Source: Sediminibacter sp. Hel_I_10
GTDB lineage: Bacteria > Bacteroidota > Bacteroidia > Flavobacteriales > Flavobacteriaceae
Length of the DNA: 64,000 bases
Assembly (NCBI RefSeq): GCF_000688335.1
Contig: NZ_JHZX01000001.1
Location: 1,116,001 to 1,180,000 of the forward strand
Direction of reading: 5' to 3'
The notes under the pieces are model-generated. The model did no database searches. It was not told where the DNA came from and worked only from the letters and a program-made list of their open reading frames with translations. Of this stretch, positions 14,464 through 23,558 are shown one piece after another. Made by a program: the position numbers and the translations under genes. How positions within the stretch are numbered: the first letter of the stretch is position 1; each line of letters starts with the position of its first letter.

Positions 14464-17400
14464 CTAAATTGGATTTTGGTTATCTAAATTATCGTTTGCT
14501 TCGTCAATATCCTTTTGGCGTTCTTCTTCTTCACGCTGCTCTTTAATGGCCCGTTCAACCGATTCCTTATCAACACGGTTTCCAGACATCAACCACACTG
14601 CTTTTATTTTAGCAGAATTAGTTAATGATATTAACAGCGGTAAGATTAGTAAGGTTAAAAATGTTGCGATAAAAATACCATAGGCTATCGATATAGCCAT
14701 AGGTTTTAGAAACTGCGCTTGTCTACTTTTCTCTAAAAGCAAAGGCGCAATCCCTGCAATAGTGGTCAAAGACGTTAGAAAAATTGCTCTAAACCTTGAT
14801 TTTCCAGCCTCAATTAGAGCTTTATCAAATGACATCCCTTCGCGCAGATAGGCATTGAATTTACCAATAAGCACCAAACCATCGTTTACCATAATCCCTA
14901 CCAAGGCAATAATACCCAACAGCGATAATACATTCAATGGAAAGTCGTGAATATAATGACCCCATGCTACACCTATAATACTAAATGGAATCATTAGTAT
15001 AAGCAATAGGGGTTGACTATAGCTTCGGAAGGTAAATGCTATCACGGCATAAATAAGAAATAAGATTACAGGAAAGACCTTATTGGCAGAGCTTTTCAAT
15101 TTATCAGCTTCTCTATTTTGTCCTTCATATAATACGGAAACACTTGGATATTTTGAGAGAATATCAGGAAGAACATTTTGATCGATATTAGCAATAGCAT
15201 CTGTTGCACTTGCGTTAGGATCCTCCATATCTGCCTCTACCTTTATCTCTCTGAGACCTTCTAAATGATTTATGGATTCTGTACCGCGTCTAATAGAATA
15301 TGAAGCAATCTCAGTAAATGGCACACGATTACCATCTGGTGTAACGATACGCATATCATCTAAGTCATTTATAGATTCACGATTACCTCGGTCATAACGT
15401 ACCCATACTCTTATTTCATCTTGCCCTCTTTGAAAACGTTGTGCTTGTAAGCCAAAAAAACCTGCTCTTACCTGACGCATTACCTCACCTAGATTGAGGC
15501 CTAAAGCGTAGGCATTCTCTTTAAGTTCAATAGTAATTTCTTTAATCCCATCTGGATCTGTATCTGTCACATCCTTAAGTGTAGGATTATCAACCAAGAC
15601 AGCTTTAAGCTCTTTTTTGGCTTGCTCTAGTTCATTAAGATTATTTCCTAATAGGGATACAGAAACAGGCTTACCTCCAAAGTTACCACCAGAACCAAAG
15701 GTTAATCTTTCTACACCATACACTGTACCTACAGCATCACGTATGGAGTTAGTGATTTCTGGTGACCCAAAATCCCGCTCCTCACCGGGTAAAAGATTAA
15801 CCCGTAATGAGGCCTTATTATTACCGGGACCTACGCGTCTCACGATATTTTTTACCACCTGCTTATTTCCCGTTTGCCTCGCTGTATAATCCTCGTTAAC
15901 TTTCCATGCGGCATCTTCAACCATAGAAATAATACTATCAGTGATTTTAGGATTGGTGCCCTCAGGCATGAGCAAGTCTATACTCACCCTATCACTAGCG
16001 ATACTTGGAAAGAGTGTTACTTTAACAACACCTCCCATAATGGAGCCTACAGTTAAAATAAATAGTGCCGTTAAAACTGCAAAACTTATAAATCGGTTCT
16101 TAACCGTAAATCGAATTACTGGCCCGTACATATTGTCCCGTAGATAGCTCATCATTCTATCTCCATAAACATTGAACTTACGAAGCTTCATAAAAAACTT
16201 ATCCAATCCTTTTTTCTCCTTTTTCTCTTCTTCAGAAGCTCTAACGAGTGCTTTGGAATGGGCAATATGTGCAGGTAAGATAATAAGTGCCTCAATCAAG
16301 GAAACAACTAAGGTTAGAATCACTACGGTACTGACCTCTCCGAAAAACTTACCGATACGACTATCTAAAAATAAAAATGTAGAAAACGCTAATATCGTTG
16401 TAATAATGGCAGATAATATTGGCGGCAACACTTCCATCGTTCCATCTATTGCGGCTTGAACTGGTTTTTTACCCATCTCATAATGCTGATAGATATTTTC
16501 TGAAATCACGATACCATCATCAACCAAAATACCAATGACGATAATCATACCGAAGAGCGAAAGGACATTAATGGTAACACCAAAGGATGCTGCAAAAATG
16601 AACATTCCCAAAAACGCAATTGGCAATCCAAATGCTACCCAAAATGCCAAACGTGTGTTTAAGAAGAAGGAAAGAAATAATAATACCAGAAGAATCCCTA
16701 CTACGCCATTCTCAATTAATAAATCAGTTCTTTGATTTAAGGTAATGCTACGGTCATCCTCAACAATAATTTCAAGGGTTTCATTCTCTTTATTAAATGC
16801 TTCAACATAATCGCGCACCTTTTCTGCTGCTGAAATTAAATCTTCATTGTTGGTTGTTGAGATGTTCACACTTACCGCCACTCGCCCGTTAATAAACGAA
16901 GCATTTGGTGTTTCTGAAAATCGATCTCTAATGGTTGCAACGTCTCCTAAAAGAATATTGGTGCCGTCAATATTAGACTTTACAACAAGATTATTGAGTT
17001 CTTTTCCGTAGTAAGATCTATTATCTGCTCTTATAAGAAAATCTTCGGCGTCTGTTTTAATACTTCCTCCTGTGGTCAATATGTTTGCCTGAGACACGGC
17101 TTCTGCCACTTCAGAAAAAGTAAGGTTATATGCCAAAAGATCATTTTCATCAACAGCAATTTCTATTTCCTCTTCAGGAAAACCAGCAAGTTCTATTTGA
17201 GAAAGGCCGTCCATAGCCCTTAAGTCGTATTCTATTTGTCTAGCAATTTGTTTTAATGTCGCTAAATCGATATCGGGACCACTAATAAAAAAATCAAAGG
17301 TTTCCCTAATGTTTTCCTGTTTAGCTACGACCAAAGGCTCCATGCCTGTCGGAAAATTGGGAACACGATCTACTGCATTTTTGACTTCGGTGAGCATCAC

Positions 17401-17709
17401 ATCAATATCTTCATCAATATCGATTTCTACCGTGATGCTTCCACCATTTTCACGAGAAGTTGAAGTTACCCTATCAACACCAACCAACCCTTTAAGATTA
17501 TCTTCGATTTTTAGTACGATACCCTCCTCTATTTCTTCGGGCGCAGCCCCAGGATAAGTGACATCGATGTTTATGATTTCAGACTCAATTAAAGGAAAAA
17601 ACGACGATTGCATCCGCAACATGCCTACAATCCCAAAAATCACGAAGGCTATAATTACCACATTAACCGTAACATGGTATTTGATAAAATATGAGATAAT
17701 TTTCCTCAT
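14464..17709 (-). CDS. Efflux RND transporter permease (AcrB/HAE-1 type)
   Basis: A 1081-residue inner-membrane protein of the normal RND length. It has an N-terminal helix, two large periplasmic loops, the central TM bundle with ILVDDGIVISENIYQH carrying the charged pair of the TM4 proton relay (DD), and the second half with GIMVNDGLVLIGKFN. The proton-driven pump takes substrates from the inner membrane or periplasm to TolC. The Asp-Asp motif points to a multidrug/hydrophobic subfamily rather than the metal CusA type. It overlaps the adaptor gene by 4 bases, so the two are translationally coupled. Confidence 0.95.
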   Translation of the reverse strand: MRKIISYFIKYHVTVNVVIIAFVIFGIVGMLRMQSSFFPLIESEIINIDVTYPGAAPEEIEEGIVLKIEDNLKGLVGVDRVTSTSRENGGSITVEIDIDEDIDVMLTEVKNAVDRVPNFPTGMEPLVVAKQENIRETFDFFISGPDIDLATLKQIARQIEYDLRAMDGLSQIELAGFPEEEIEIAVDENDLLAYNLTFSEVAEAVSQANILTTGGSIKTDAEDFLIRADNRSYYGKELNNLVVKSNIDGTNILLGDVATIRDRFSETPNASFINGRVAVSVNISTTNNEDLISAAEKVRDYVEAFNKENETLEIIVEDDRSITLNQRTDLLIENGVVGILLVLLFLSFFLNTRLAFWVAFGLPIAFLGMFIFAASFGVTINVLSLFGMIIVIGILVDDGIVISENIYQHYEMGKKPVQAAIDGTMEVLPPILSAIITTILAFSTFLFLDSRIGKFFGEVSTVVILTLVVSLIEALIILPAHIAHSKALVRASEEEKKEKKGLDKFFMKLRKFNVYGDRMMSYLRDNMYGPVIRFTVKNRFISFAVLTALFILTVGSIMGGVVKVTLFPSIASDRVSIDLLMPEGTNPKITDSIISMVEDAAWKVNEDYTARQTGNKQVVKNIVRRVGPGNNKASLRVNLLPGEERDFGSPEITNSIRDAVGTVYGVERLTFGSGGNFGGKPVSVSLLGNNLNELEQAKKELKAVLVDNPTLKDVTDTDPDGIKEITIELKENAYALGLNLGEVMRQVRAGFFGLQAQRFQRGQDEIRVWVRYDRGNRESINDLDDMRIVTPDGNRVPFTEIASYSIRRGTESINHLEGLREIKVEADMEDPNASATDAIANIDQNVLPDILSKYPSVSVLYEGQNREADKLKSSANKVFPVILFLIYAVIAFTFRSYSQPLLLILMIPFSIIGVAWGHYIHDFPLNVLSLLGIIALVGIMVNDGLVLIGKFNAYLREGMSFDKALIEAGKSRFRAIFLTSLTTIAGIAPLLLEKSRQAQFLKPMAISIAYGIFIATFLTLLILPLLISLTNSAKIKAVWLMSGNRVDKESVERAIKEQREEEERQKDIDEANDNLDNQNPI

Positions 17710-18875
17710 GGTTTTGTAGTCACGTTTTCAGAATTAACCTCAGACTTTTTTGTGTCTTCTGACTTTTTATCATTTGCTATTTCAACTGGCATCCCATTAT
17801 AAGCTCCAGAAACCTGTTTTGACAAAAGCAACATACCATCTGAAACTCCTTTAACAACTACGGTTTTATCTGAAAAATAAACAGGATTTACCTTCAATGT
17901 TTTTAATTTCCCATCTTCAACGATAAACACTTCATTACGGTCATTGACCAAGCTGCGGTCAATTGATATGGCGTTCTCTTCCTTTTTTGCATCTAAATTG
18001 GCTTGTAAATACATCCCCTCTTTAAGGGCGTCATTTTTGACCTCTATAAACACACTCACGGTCTGGGTGTTTTGATCAATACTAGCGTTTACTCTACTCA
18101 CCGTGCCAGCATACTGTTCTGTTCCTTTATTGTTTTTTAGTTGAACAGCCTCTCCTACTTTAAGCAAATCGGCATAATCTCTAGATAATGCGACTTGCAG
18201 TTCATAAACTTCGGGATCAATAAATTCGCCCAATTTCTGTCCGTTACGAATTAAGGTACCTTCGGTTACCAAAGCCTCGGTCAACACACCATCGAAAGGC
18301 GCGATAATTTGATATTTCAATAGGCGTTGCTCTAAATTTTTGATTGTATAATAAGCGGTATTTATCCCACGGCCGTTTACAAAATAGGTTTCTTTTTCAC
18401 TTGAAGCCTTTGGTAAAGGTGGAACTGTTTTATTTAAATCAAAATCATTTAAATAGTCTTGCCACTTAGGGTAAACCTCTGGATAATCCAAACGCAGGTC
18501 GGGCATAATGGCAATGATCTGGTTATAGAGATCGCTTTTAGAAGATTGGACAGAAGCCTCGTATTCATTCGCATCAATTTTGATTAATGTTTGTCCACGA
18601 CTATAGCTTTGTCCTACTTTATATAATTTTGAACTATAACGAAAAACCCCCTCAACTTCAGAGTAGATTTCAACCCGTCTTTTGGCCACTAAATTACCAT
18701 TGGCAGGAATTGAGATTGGGATTGTTGCATTCTCAACGGTATCCACAAAAACAGTTTTGGTTGATTTTTGAGGCTGTGATTTTGGTTTTTCCTTACTATC
18801 AATAAGCGCTTTTGCACCAAAAAAAGCACCAATAAGTAAGAGAACAGCTAATGTGTAGAGTATAGCTTTCCGCAT
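17706..18875 (-). CDS. Efflux RND periplasmic adaptor (membrane-fusion protein)
   Basis: A 389-residue protein with one N-terminal hydrophobic anchor (residues 4-24) and no lipobox Cys. The lipoyl half-motifs and hairpin lie between about 60 and 200 (VEIYSEVEGVFRYSS, later IIAPFDGVLTEALVTEG), followed by a beta-barrel and membrane-proximal domain. It joins the pump at 14464 to the TolC protein at 13086. First gene of the operon; no obvious regulator gene is adjacent. The tail (residues 365-389) is Lys/Ser/Glu-rich and probably disordered. Confidence 0.94.
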   Translation of the reverse strand: MRKAILYTLAVLLLIGAFFGAKALIDSKEKPKSQPQKSTKTVFVDTVENATIPISIPANGNLVAKRRVEIYSEVEGVFRYSSKLYKVGQSYSRGQTLIKIDANEYEASVQSSKSDLYNQIIAIMPDLRLDYPEVYPKWQDYLNDFDLNKTVPPLPKASSEKETYFVNGRGINTAYYTIKNLEQRLLKYQIIAPFDGVLTEALVTEGTLIRNGQKLGEFIDPEVYELQVALSRDYADLLKVGEAVQLKNNKGTEQYAGTVSRVNASIDQNTQTVSVFIEVKNDALKEGMYLQANLDAKKEENAISIDRSLVNDRNEVFIVEDGKLKTLKVNPVYFSDKTVVVKGVSDGMLLLSKQVSGAYNGMPVEIANDKKSEDTKKSEVNSENVTTKP

Positions 18876-19078
18876 AAATGAAAATGGTTATCAAAGTTAT
18901 GGTTATTCATTTAACCATAACTGAGCAAAGCTATTAACCACAAAAAGGATTGAAGTTAAAAAACTCCTAAATTATGGCATAACCACTTTTTAAGTGATCC
19001 AATTATTTTTACTGTACGCGTGATTACAATGTAAGAAATACAAGCTCAAAACAGTTTAAAGTTGATTTAAGACCTTCA

Positions 19079-20986
19079 TTAAGCCATTTGCTCCAACTCT
19101 AAAGTCACTTTTTCCCAATCGCTCATCAATTGTTTCAGCTTTTTCTTTTTGTTTTGATAGGTTGTGAAGAAGTCGCTGTTTGCAACGGTTTTATCATAAT
19201 TTGTAGCGAGCTCAACATCATCTTTTTTAATATCTTTTTCTAAAGCACTGATCTTAGATTCAATATTACTGATCTTATTATTGAGTGACTTCAATTTCTT
19301 TTGATCTTCATAAGAAGACTTTGTGGTTTCTTTTGGAGCTTGTTTATGAACCGTTCGTTTTTCAACTTCTCTCAAATTTTCAACATTGCGCTGCTCTAAA
19401 TAGAAATCGATGTCTCCTAGATATTGTTTGATTTTTTGATCTTTGAACTCGTAGATCTTATTGGTTAGCCCCTGTAAGAAATCCCTATCGTGAGAAACCA
19501 CAATCAAGGTGCCCTGAAAACTCTTTAAGGCATCTTTAAGCACATTTTTGGATTTGATGTCTAAGTGGTTGGTAGGCTCATCCATAACCAACACATTTAA
19601 CGGCTGCAACATTAGTTTTGCCAAGGCCAAACGGTTACGTTCTCCCCCAGATAAAACTTTTACATATTTTTCAGCTTCATCACCACGAAATAGAAATGAT
19701 CCCAAAATATCACGAACCTTACTCCTATTGGTTTCATTTGCGGCATCAATCATCGTATCTAGTACCGTTTTATTACCGTCCAGATATTCTGCCTGATTCT
19801 GTGCGAAGTAGCCTATTTGAACATTATGTCCCAGCTTAAGTTCACCTTCATGTTTAAGCTCGCCCACTATAATTTTAGCCAGCGTAGATTTACCCTGACC
19901 GTTTTGGCCAACAAATGCCGTTTTACTATCACGTTCAATTAAAAGACTGACATCTGACAATACCTGATTTTTACCATAGGTTTTCGATATTTTTTCGGCC
20001 TCTACAACTACTTTACCAGGTGTAATAGAAATTGGGAAATTTAAGGTCATGACGCTATTGTCATCTTCATCTACCTCAATCCGGTCCATACGGTCCAGCT
20101 TTTTGATAAGCGATTGCGCCATTGTGGCTTTACTGGCCTTGGCTCTAAACTTCTCAATCAGTTTTTCGGTTTGCTCTATTTGCTTCTGTTGATTTTTTTG
20201 AGAGGCTAATTGTTGCTCTTTTAATTCATTCCGAAGTAATAAAAACTTAGAATATGGTTTTGGGAAATCATAAATTCTACCCAATGAGATTTCAATGGTT
20301 CTATTCGTGACATTATCTAAAAACATCTTATCGTGAGAAACAATCACGACAGCACCAGAATAATTTCTTAAAAATCCTTCTAACCAAATAATAGATTCAA
20401 TATCTAAGTGGTTGGTAGGCTCATCTAACAATAGAATGTCATTGTTTTGAAGTAAGAGCTTGGCAAGCTCAATGCGCATACGCCAGCCACCAGAAAAGGT
20501 ATCTGTTAACTTCTCAAAATCGCTACGTTTAAAACCTAAACCTTGTAAAATCTTCTCTGTTTCACCTTGATAATTATAACCGCCAATGATTTCGTATTTA
20601 TGTTGAACATCATTAAGGTCTATCATTAATTGGTTATAACCTTCACTTTCATAATCGGTACGCTCTGCCAACTGCGTATTGATATATTCCATCTTGGCCT
20701 CTAGCTCTTTAATTTCTTGAAATGCTTCGTAAGACTCTTCTAAAACAGTCCTCCCCAAAACAAAATCAATATCCTGTTTCAAAAAGCCAATGCTTAAGTT
20801 CTTATCAGAAGCTATTTGACCAGAATCTGGCTCAATTTCTTTAGAAAGAATTTTCAGCATGGTTGATTTACCAGCACCGTTTTTGCCAATAAGACCCACA
20901 CGATCGCCAGGGCTGAGTTTAAATGTGATTTCCTCAAAAAGATAGTCACCTTGAAAGGATATAGAAAGATTATGGACGTTGAGCAT
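19079..20986 (-). CDS. ABC-F family ATPase (Uup/EttA-like)
   Basis: A 635-residue soluble protein with two ABC domains and no membrane segments. Walker A motifs are GLIGKNGAGKST (residues 33-44) and AFVGQNGQGKST; signatures are TFSGGWRMRIELAK and VLSGGERNRLALAK; Walker B pairs are ILLLDEPTNHLD and VLVMDEPTNHLD. A charged linker between the domains and a C-terminal coiled coil of about 90 residues are present. ABC-F proteins act on ribosomes (translation quality control or antibiotic protection). The coiled-coil tail resembles Uup. Resistance function is not implied by the sequence alone. Confidence 0.94.
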   Translation of the reverse strand: MLNVHNLSISFQGDYLFEEITFKLSPGDRVGLIGKNGAGKSTMLKILSKEIEPDSGQIASDKNLSIGFLKQDIDFVLGRTVLEESYEAFQEIKELEAKMEYINTQLAERTDYESEGYNQLMIDLNDVQHKYEIIGGYNYQGETEKILQGLGFKRSDFEKLTDTFSGGWRMRIELAKLLLQNNDILLLDEPTNHLDIESIIWLEGFLRNYSGAVVIVSHDKMFLDNVTNRTIEISLGRIYDFPKPYSKFLLLRNELKEQQLASQKNQQKQIEQTEKLIEKFRAKASKATMAQSLIKKLDRMDRIEVDEDDNSVMTLNFPISITPGKVVVEAEKISKTYGKNQVLSDVSLLIERDSKTAFVGQNGQGKSTLAKIIVGELKHEGELKLGHNVQIGYFAQNQAEYLDGNKTVLDTMIDAANETNRSKVRDILGSFLFRGDEAEKYVKVLSGGERNRLALAKLMLQPLNVLVMDEPTNHLDIKSKNVLKDALKSFQGTLIVVSHDRDFLQGLTNKIYEFKDQKIKQYLGDIDFYLEQRNVENLREVEKRTVHKQAPKETTKSSYEDQKKLKSLNNKISNIESKISALEKDIKKDDVELATNYDKTVANSDFFTTYQNKKKKLKQLMSDWEKVTLELEQMA

Positions 20987-20993
20987 AATTGAG

Positions 20994-21022
20994 TTGAGTT
21001 ATGGTTAAATTCCTTAACTTCG
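20994..21022 (+). promoter_or_regulatory. Candidate promoter of the DUF983 gene
   Basis: TTG at 20994-20996 (within GTTGAG) and TAACTTCG at 21015-21022 are 18 bases apart, close to the Bacteroidota pattern TTG-N19-TAnnTTTG, with one mismatch in the -7 box. The gene starts 39 bases downstream. Confidence 0.35.
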
Positions 21023-21061
21023 TATTTTATTACAAAGCGCAAAAGTAATCAAAATTAAATC

Positions 21062-21457
21062 ATGTTTAAAGGCACTAAGATCTATAGTATTTTTACGGGA
21101 ACTTGCCCAAGATGCCAAGAGGAATCTATGTATAAAACCAAGAACCCTTACGTCCTTACCGATGTACTAAAAATTAACGATACCTGTTCTAAATGTGGAC
21201 TTCGCTATCGGCTTGAACCTTCCTTTTTTTACGGCTCCATGTATGTCAGTTATGGCGTAGGCATAGCTTTTGCTGTAGCCGCTTTTGTCATAAGCCATTT
21301 TATGTTTCAAGCGTCTCTTCTCTATTCTTTTTTTGCAATTATTGTGACTATGATTGCCTTTGGACCTATAATCATGAGAATCTCTCGTAACATCTGGATC
21401 AATATGTTTATTGGTTACGATAAAGAAGCCATCAAGAAATTTAGTTCTAAAAAATAA
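21062..21457 (+). CDS. DUF983 membrane protein
   Basis: A 131-residue protein with an N-terminal zinc-ribbon-like pair of motifs (CPRCQ near residues 15-19 and CSKCG near 42-46) and two membrane helices (about 60-78 and 83-105). This matches DUF983. Function of the family is not settled. It is divergent from the ABC-F gene and convergent with the FAD oxidoreductase gene, ending right against it (stop at 21457, next gene end at 21458). Confidence 0.88.
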   Translation: MFKGTKIYSIFTGTCPRCQEESMYKTKNPYVLTDVLKINDTCSKCGLRYRLEPSFFYGSMYVSYGVGIAFAVAAFVISHFMFQASLLYSFFAIIVTMIAFGPIIMRISRNIWINMFIGYDKEAIKKFSSKK

Positions 21458-22510
21458 TTAGCGGAAGGCTTTAAACCGCTTAAGATTGATCTCCGTATCA
21501 AGATCTGTTTGATATTCAATATGATCATAAAGTTGTTGTGCAACGTATGGTGAAATCATCACTCCTCGAGTACCCATACCGTTAAGTATATAGACATTTG
21601 CCATACTCGGATGACTTCCAACTAGCGGGCGTCTGTCTTTTGTTGTTGGTCTAATACCTGCAACTTGTTGCACCACTTCAAACTCACAATTAAGTAACGT
21701 CTTTAGTTTTAAAACCAATTGTACTTTAGCTGCTTCGGAAATGTTATGAGTTTTATCCTGATGTTCATATGTTGCACCAACCCAATAAAGATCTTCTCCC
21801 AAAGGCACAACAAAAACAGATGATTTTAAAATAACCTCCAATTTGAGCGTTGGAGCTTTAACAATCAACATCTCGCCCTTAAGCCCAACTATAGGACTAT
21901 TAGGCAGCAATGGATTCTCTTTTAAGCCAAAACCCTCTGTAAATACAATGTGCTTTGCTTTAATTGAAGCATATACGACGCCGTGATTAACCGGACTCAG
22001 TAAATCATATTGAAACCGCTCTTCCTTTAATCGATGCGTTGATTTTAGAAATAACCGATAGCGCTCCATCAACAATCTAGTATCAATTCTGCCTGAGTGT
22101 AACACTTTACCAAAACCATATGGAGCAATAAGTTCTTTCTGATCGTTTTTTAAAATTTCCGAATGCATAAAATCGCATAGCACAGGCTTATCAGAAGCCA
22201 CAAACCATTCGTTTTGCTCTTCTATTGAAGCAAACTTTCGGTAGACATTGAGCTTGTGATTCAACTTCACCTCGAGGAGGTTTTCTAAATCGTGATAATA
22301 CGGCATCGCCAATTCCAATTGCGCTTTCGCTTTCCAAACTTGAGTAAAACGTTTTAAGACCACTGGATTATAAATACCTGCTGCAACACTAGAGGATTTT
22401 TGAGAATCATCATCAAAAACCACAAATGATTGATCAGCCTTTCTCAACTGCTCGCAAAAAGCAACACCGGCTAATCCACAACCTACAACAATATAATCTA
22501 CCTCAGTCAT
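21458..22510 (-). CDS. FAD-dependent oxidoreductase (DadA/glycine oxidase fold)
   Basis: A 350-residue protein from the ATG at 22510; an upstream ATG at 22564 would add 18 residues that do not fit the family. The dinucleotide-binding motif VDYIVVGCGLAGVAFCEQL is at the very N-terminus, and the C-terminal GIRPTTKDRRPLVG followed by YILNGMGTRGVMISPYVA is typical of DAO-family flavoenzymes. Substrate unknown, possibly an amine or amino acid. It is not part of the gld operon; a terminator (22568-22594) separates them. Confidence 0.88.
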   Translation of the reverse strand: MTEVDYIVVGCGLAGVAFCEQLRKADQSFVVFDDDSQKSSSVAAGIYNPVVLKRFTQVWKAKAQLELAMPYYHDLENLLEVKLNHKLNVYRKFASIEEQNEWFVASDKPVLCDFMHSEILKNDQKELIAPYGFGKVLHSGRIDTRLLMERYRLFLKSTHRLKEERFQYDLLSPVNHGVVYASIKAKHIVFTEGFGLKENPLLPNSPIVGLKGEMLIVKAPTLKLEVILKSSVFVVPLGEDLYWVGATYEHQDKTHNISEAAKVQLVLKLKTLLNCEFEVVQQVAGIRPTTKDRRPLVGSHPSMANVYILNGMGTRGVMISPYVAQQLYDHIEYQTDLDTEINLKRFKAFR

Positions 22511-22567
22511 TTTAGTATTTGTCTCATGTGAAATTAAGTTTTGTAAAGTCCCAAAGATATACAATGC

Positions 22568-22594
22568 AAAACGCCCACTCTAAAGTGGGCGTTT
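22568..22594 (-). terminator. Terminator of the gldKLMN operon
   Basis: AAACGCCCACT pairs with AGTGGGCGTTT around a 4-base loop, and the minus strand continues TTTGCATT. It is 22 bases after the gldN stop codon. Confidence 0.85.
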
Positions 22595-22616
22595 AAAAAT
22601 TATGATTTAGAACGAT

Positions 22617-23525
22617 TTAGTAGTTCCACATATCTTGTTCAAAATTACGAATCTTGTCCTTGATACGATCAGACTCTAAGAGTTGCATCAATGCATTATC
22701 TGCGATGTACTCTTTAACTTCACGATCTCCATATACATTTTCTTCTTTATACATGTATCCATTAAAACGTCTTGAATTTAACAAATGGTCAAAAGATAAT
22801 GGCGCTGCACTATTTTTGTTGTTAAATGCTTTTGCTTCATGCAATACCTGTCTTGCTTCTGGAAAAAATACCCAAAATAATGCATTTGGTGTTTTCATTG
22901 ACTCATCATCCGAATCTAAAAAGTTAACATCTGGTGCAGCTGGTGCAATACCAAGAATTCTATATTTTAACTCACCATGACGTTTATCAAAATACCAAAG
23001 GCCTTTGATTAGGTAAGCACTAATATGAAATGCTTCAATATTTGTGGTGGTGATGTATTCTGGTGAAACAAAACCATCAGCATTCAATTGATCATAACCA
23101 ATATCTAAAGTATCTACTTTAGTGGTAATGTCTTGAATCTCCTTTTGTGTTCTCTTGGATGAAAAATAAGAATCATTATAAACATTTTCAATTTTTCCTT
23201 CTTTTACCGCTTTAATCAATACATGATATAAAGAACGTCTGTTTTTACCAATATTATTGGTATCTACAGGAAAGTATAAAGGAAAGTTGACACGTTCATC
23301 TAAAACCACTTTTTCCCAAGTCATTTTAGAAAACAGAATATCTCTATCATCAACGTAACCGTATTCTAAAGGCTTGTCATTATCTAAGGCCAACTGAGCT
23401 TCAGTTTTAACACCTACTTCTTGAGGCGTATTGGCATTCAAAATATTTGCCTGAGCGAGCACACCAAAGGTAAGCCCCACACTAGCAACGATTGATAATA
23501 AAAATTTATAATTCATCTTTTTCAT
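22617..23525 (-). CDS. gldN: Gliding motility / type IX secretion protein GldN
   Basis: A 302-residue protein with a signal peptide (residues 1-26, VLAQA) and the GldN body, including the DDRDILFSKMTWEKVVLDE segment and the conserved FWVFFPEAR region. GldN works with GldK, forming the periplasmic ring under the outer membrane of the type IX secretion system. It is the last gene of gldK-gldL-gldM-gldN in the standard order. Length is typical. Confidence 0.95.
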   Translation of the reverse strand: MKKMNYKFLLSIVASVGLTFGVLAQANILNANTPQEVGVKTEAQLALDNDKPLEYGYVDDRDILFSKMTWEKVVLDERVNFPLYFPVDTNNIGKNRRSLYHVLIKAVKEGKIENVYNDSYFSSKRTQKEIQDITTKVDTLDIGYDQLNADGFVSPEYITTTNIEAFHISAYLIKGLWYFDKRHGELKYRILGIAPAAPDVNFLDSDDESMKTPNALFWVFFPEARQVLHEAKAFNNKNSAAPLSFDHLLNSRRFNGYMYKEENVYGDREVKEYIADNALMQLLESDRIKDKIRNFEQDMWNY

Positions 23526-23558
23526 TTTTAAATTTGGGTTAACTAATACGAAAATGGA

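Noticed and set aside
14464-17709. Open frames on the plus strand inside the RND permease gene
   Set aside because: They are antisense to a full-length, well-conserved gene, have no family resemblance and begin at arbitrary positions.
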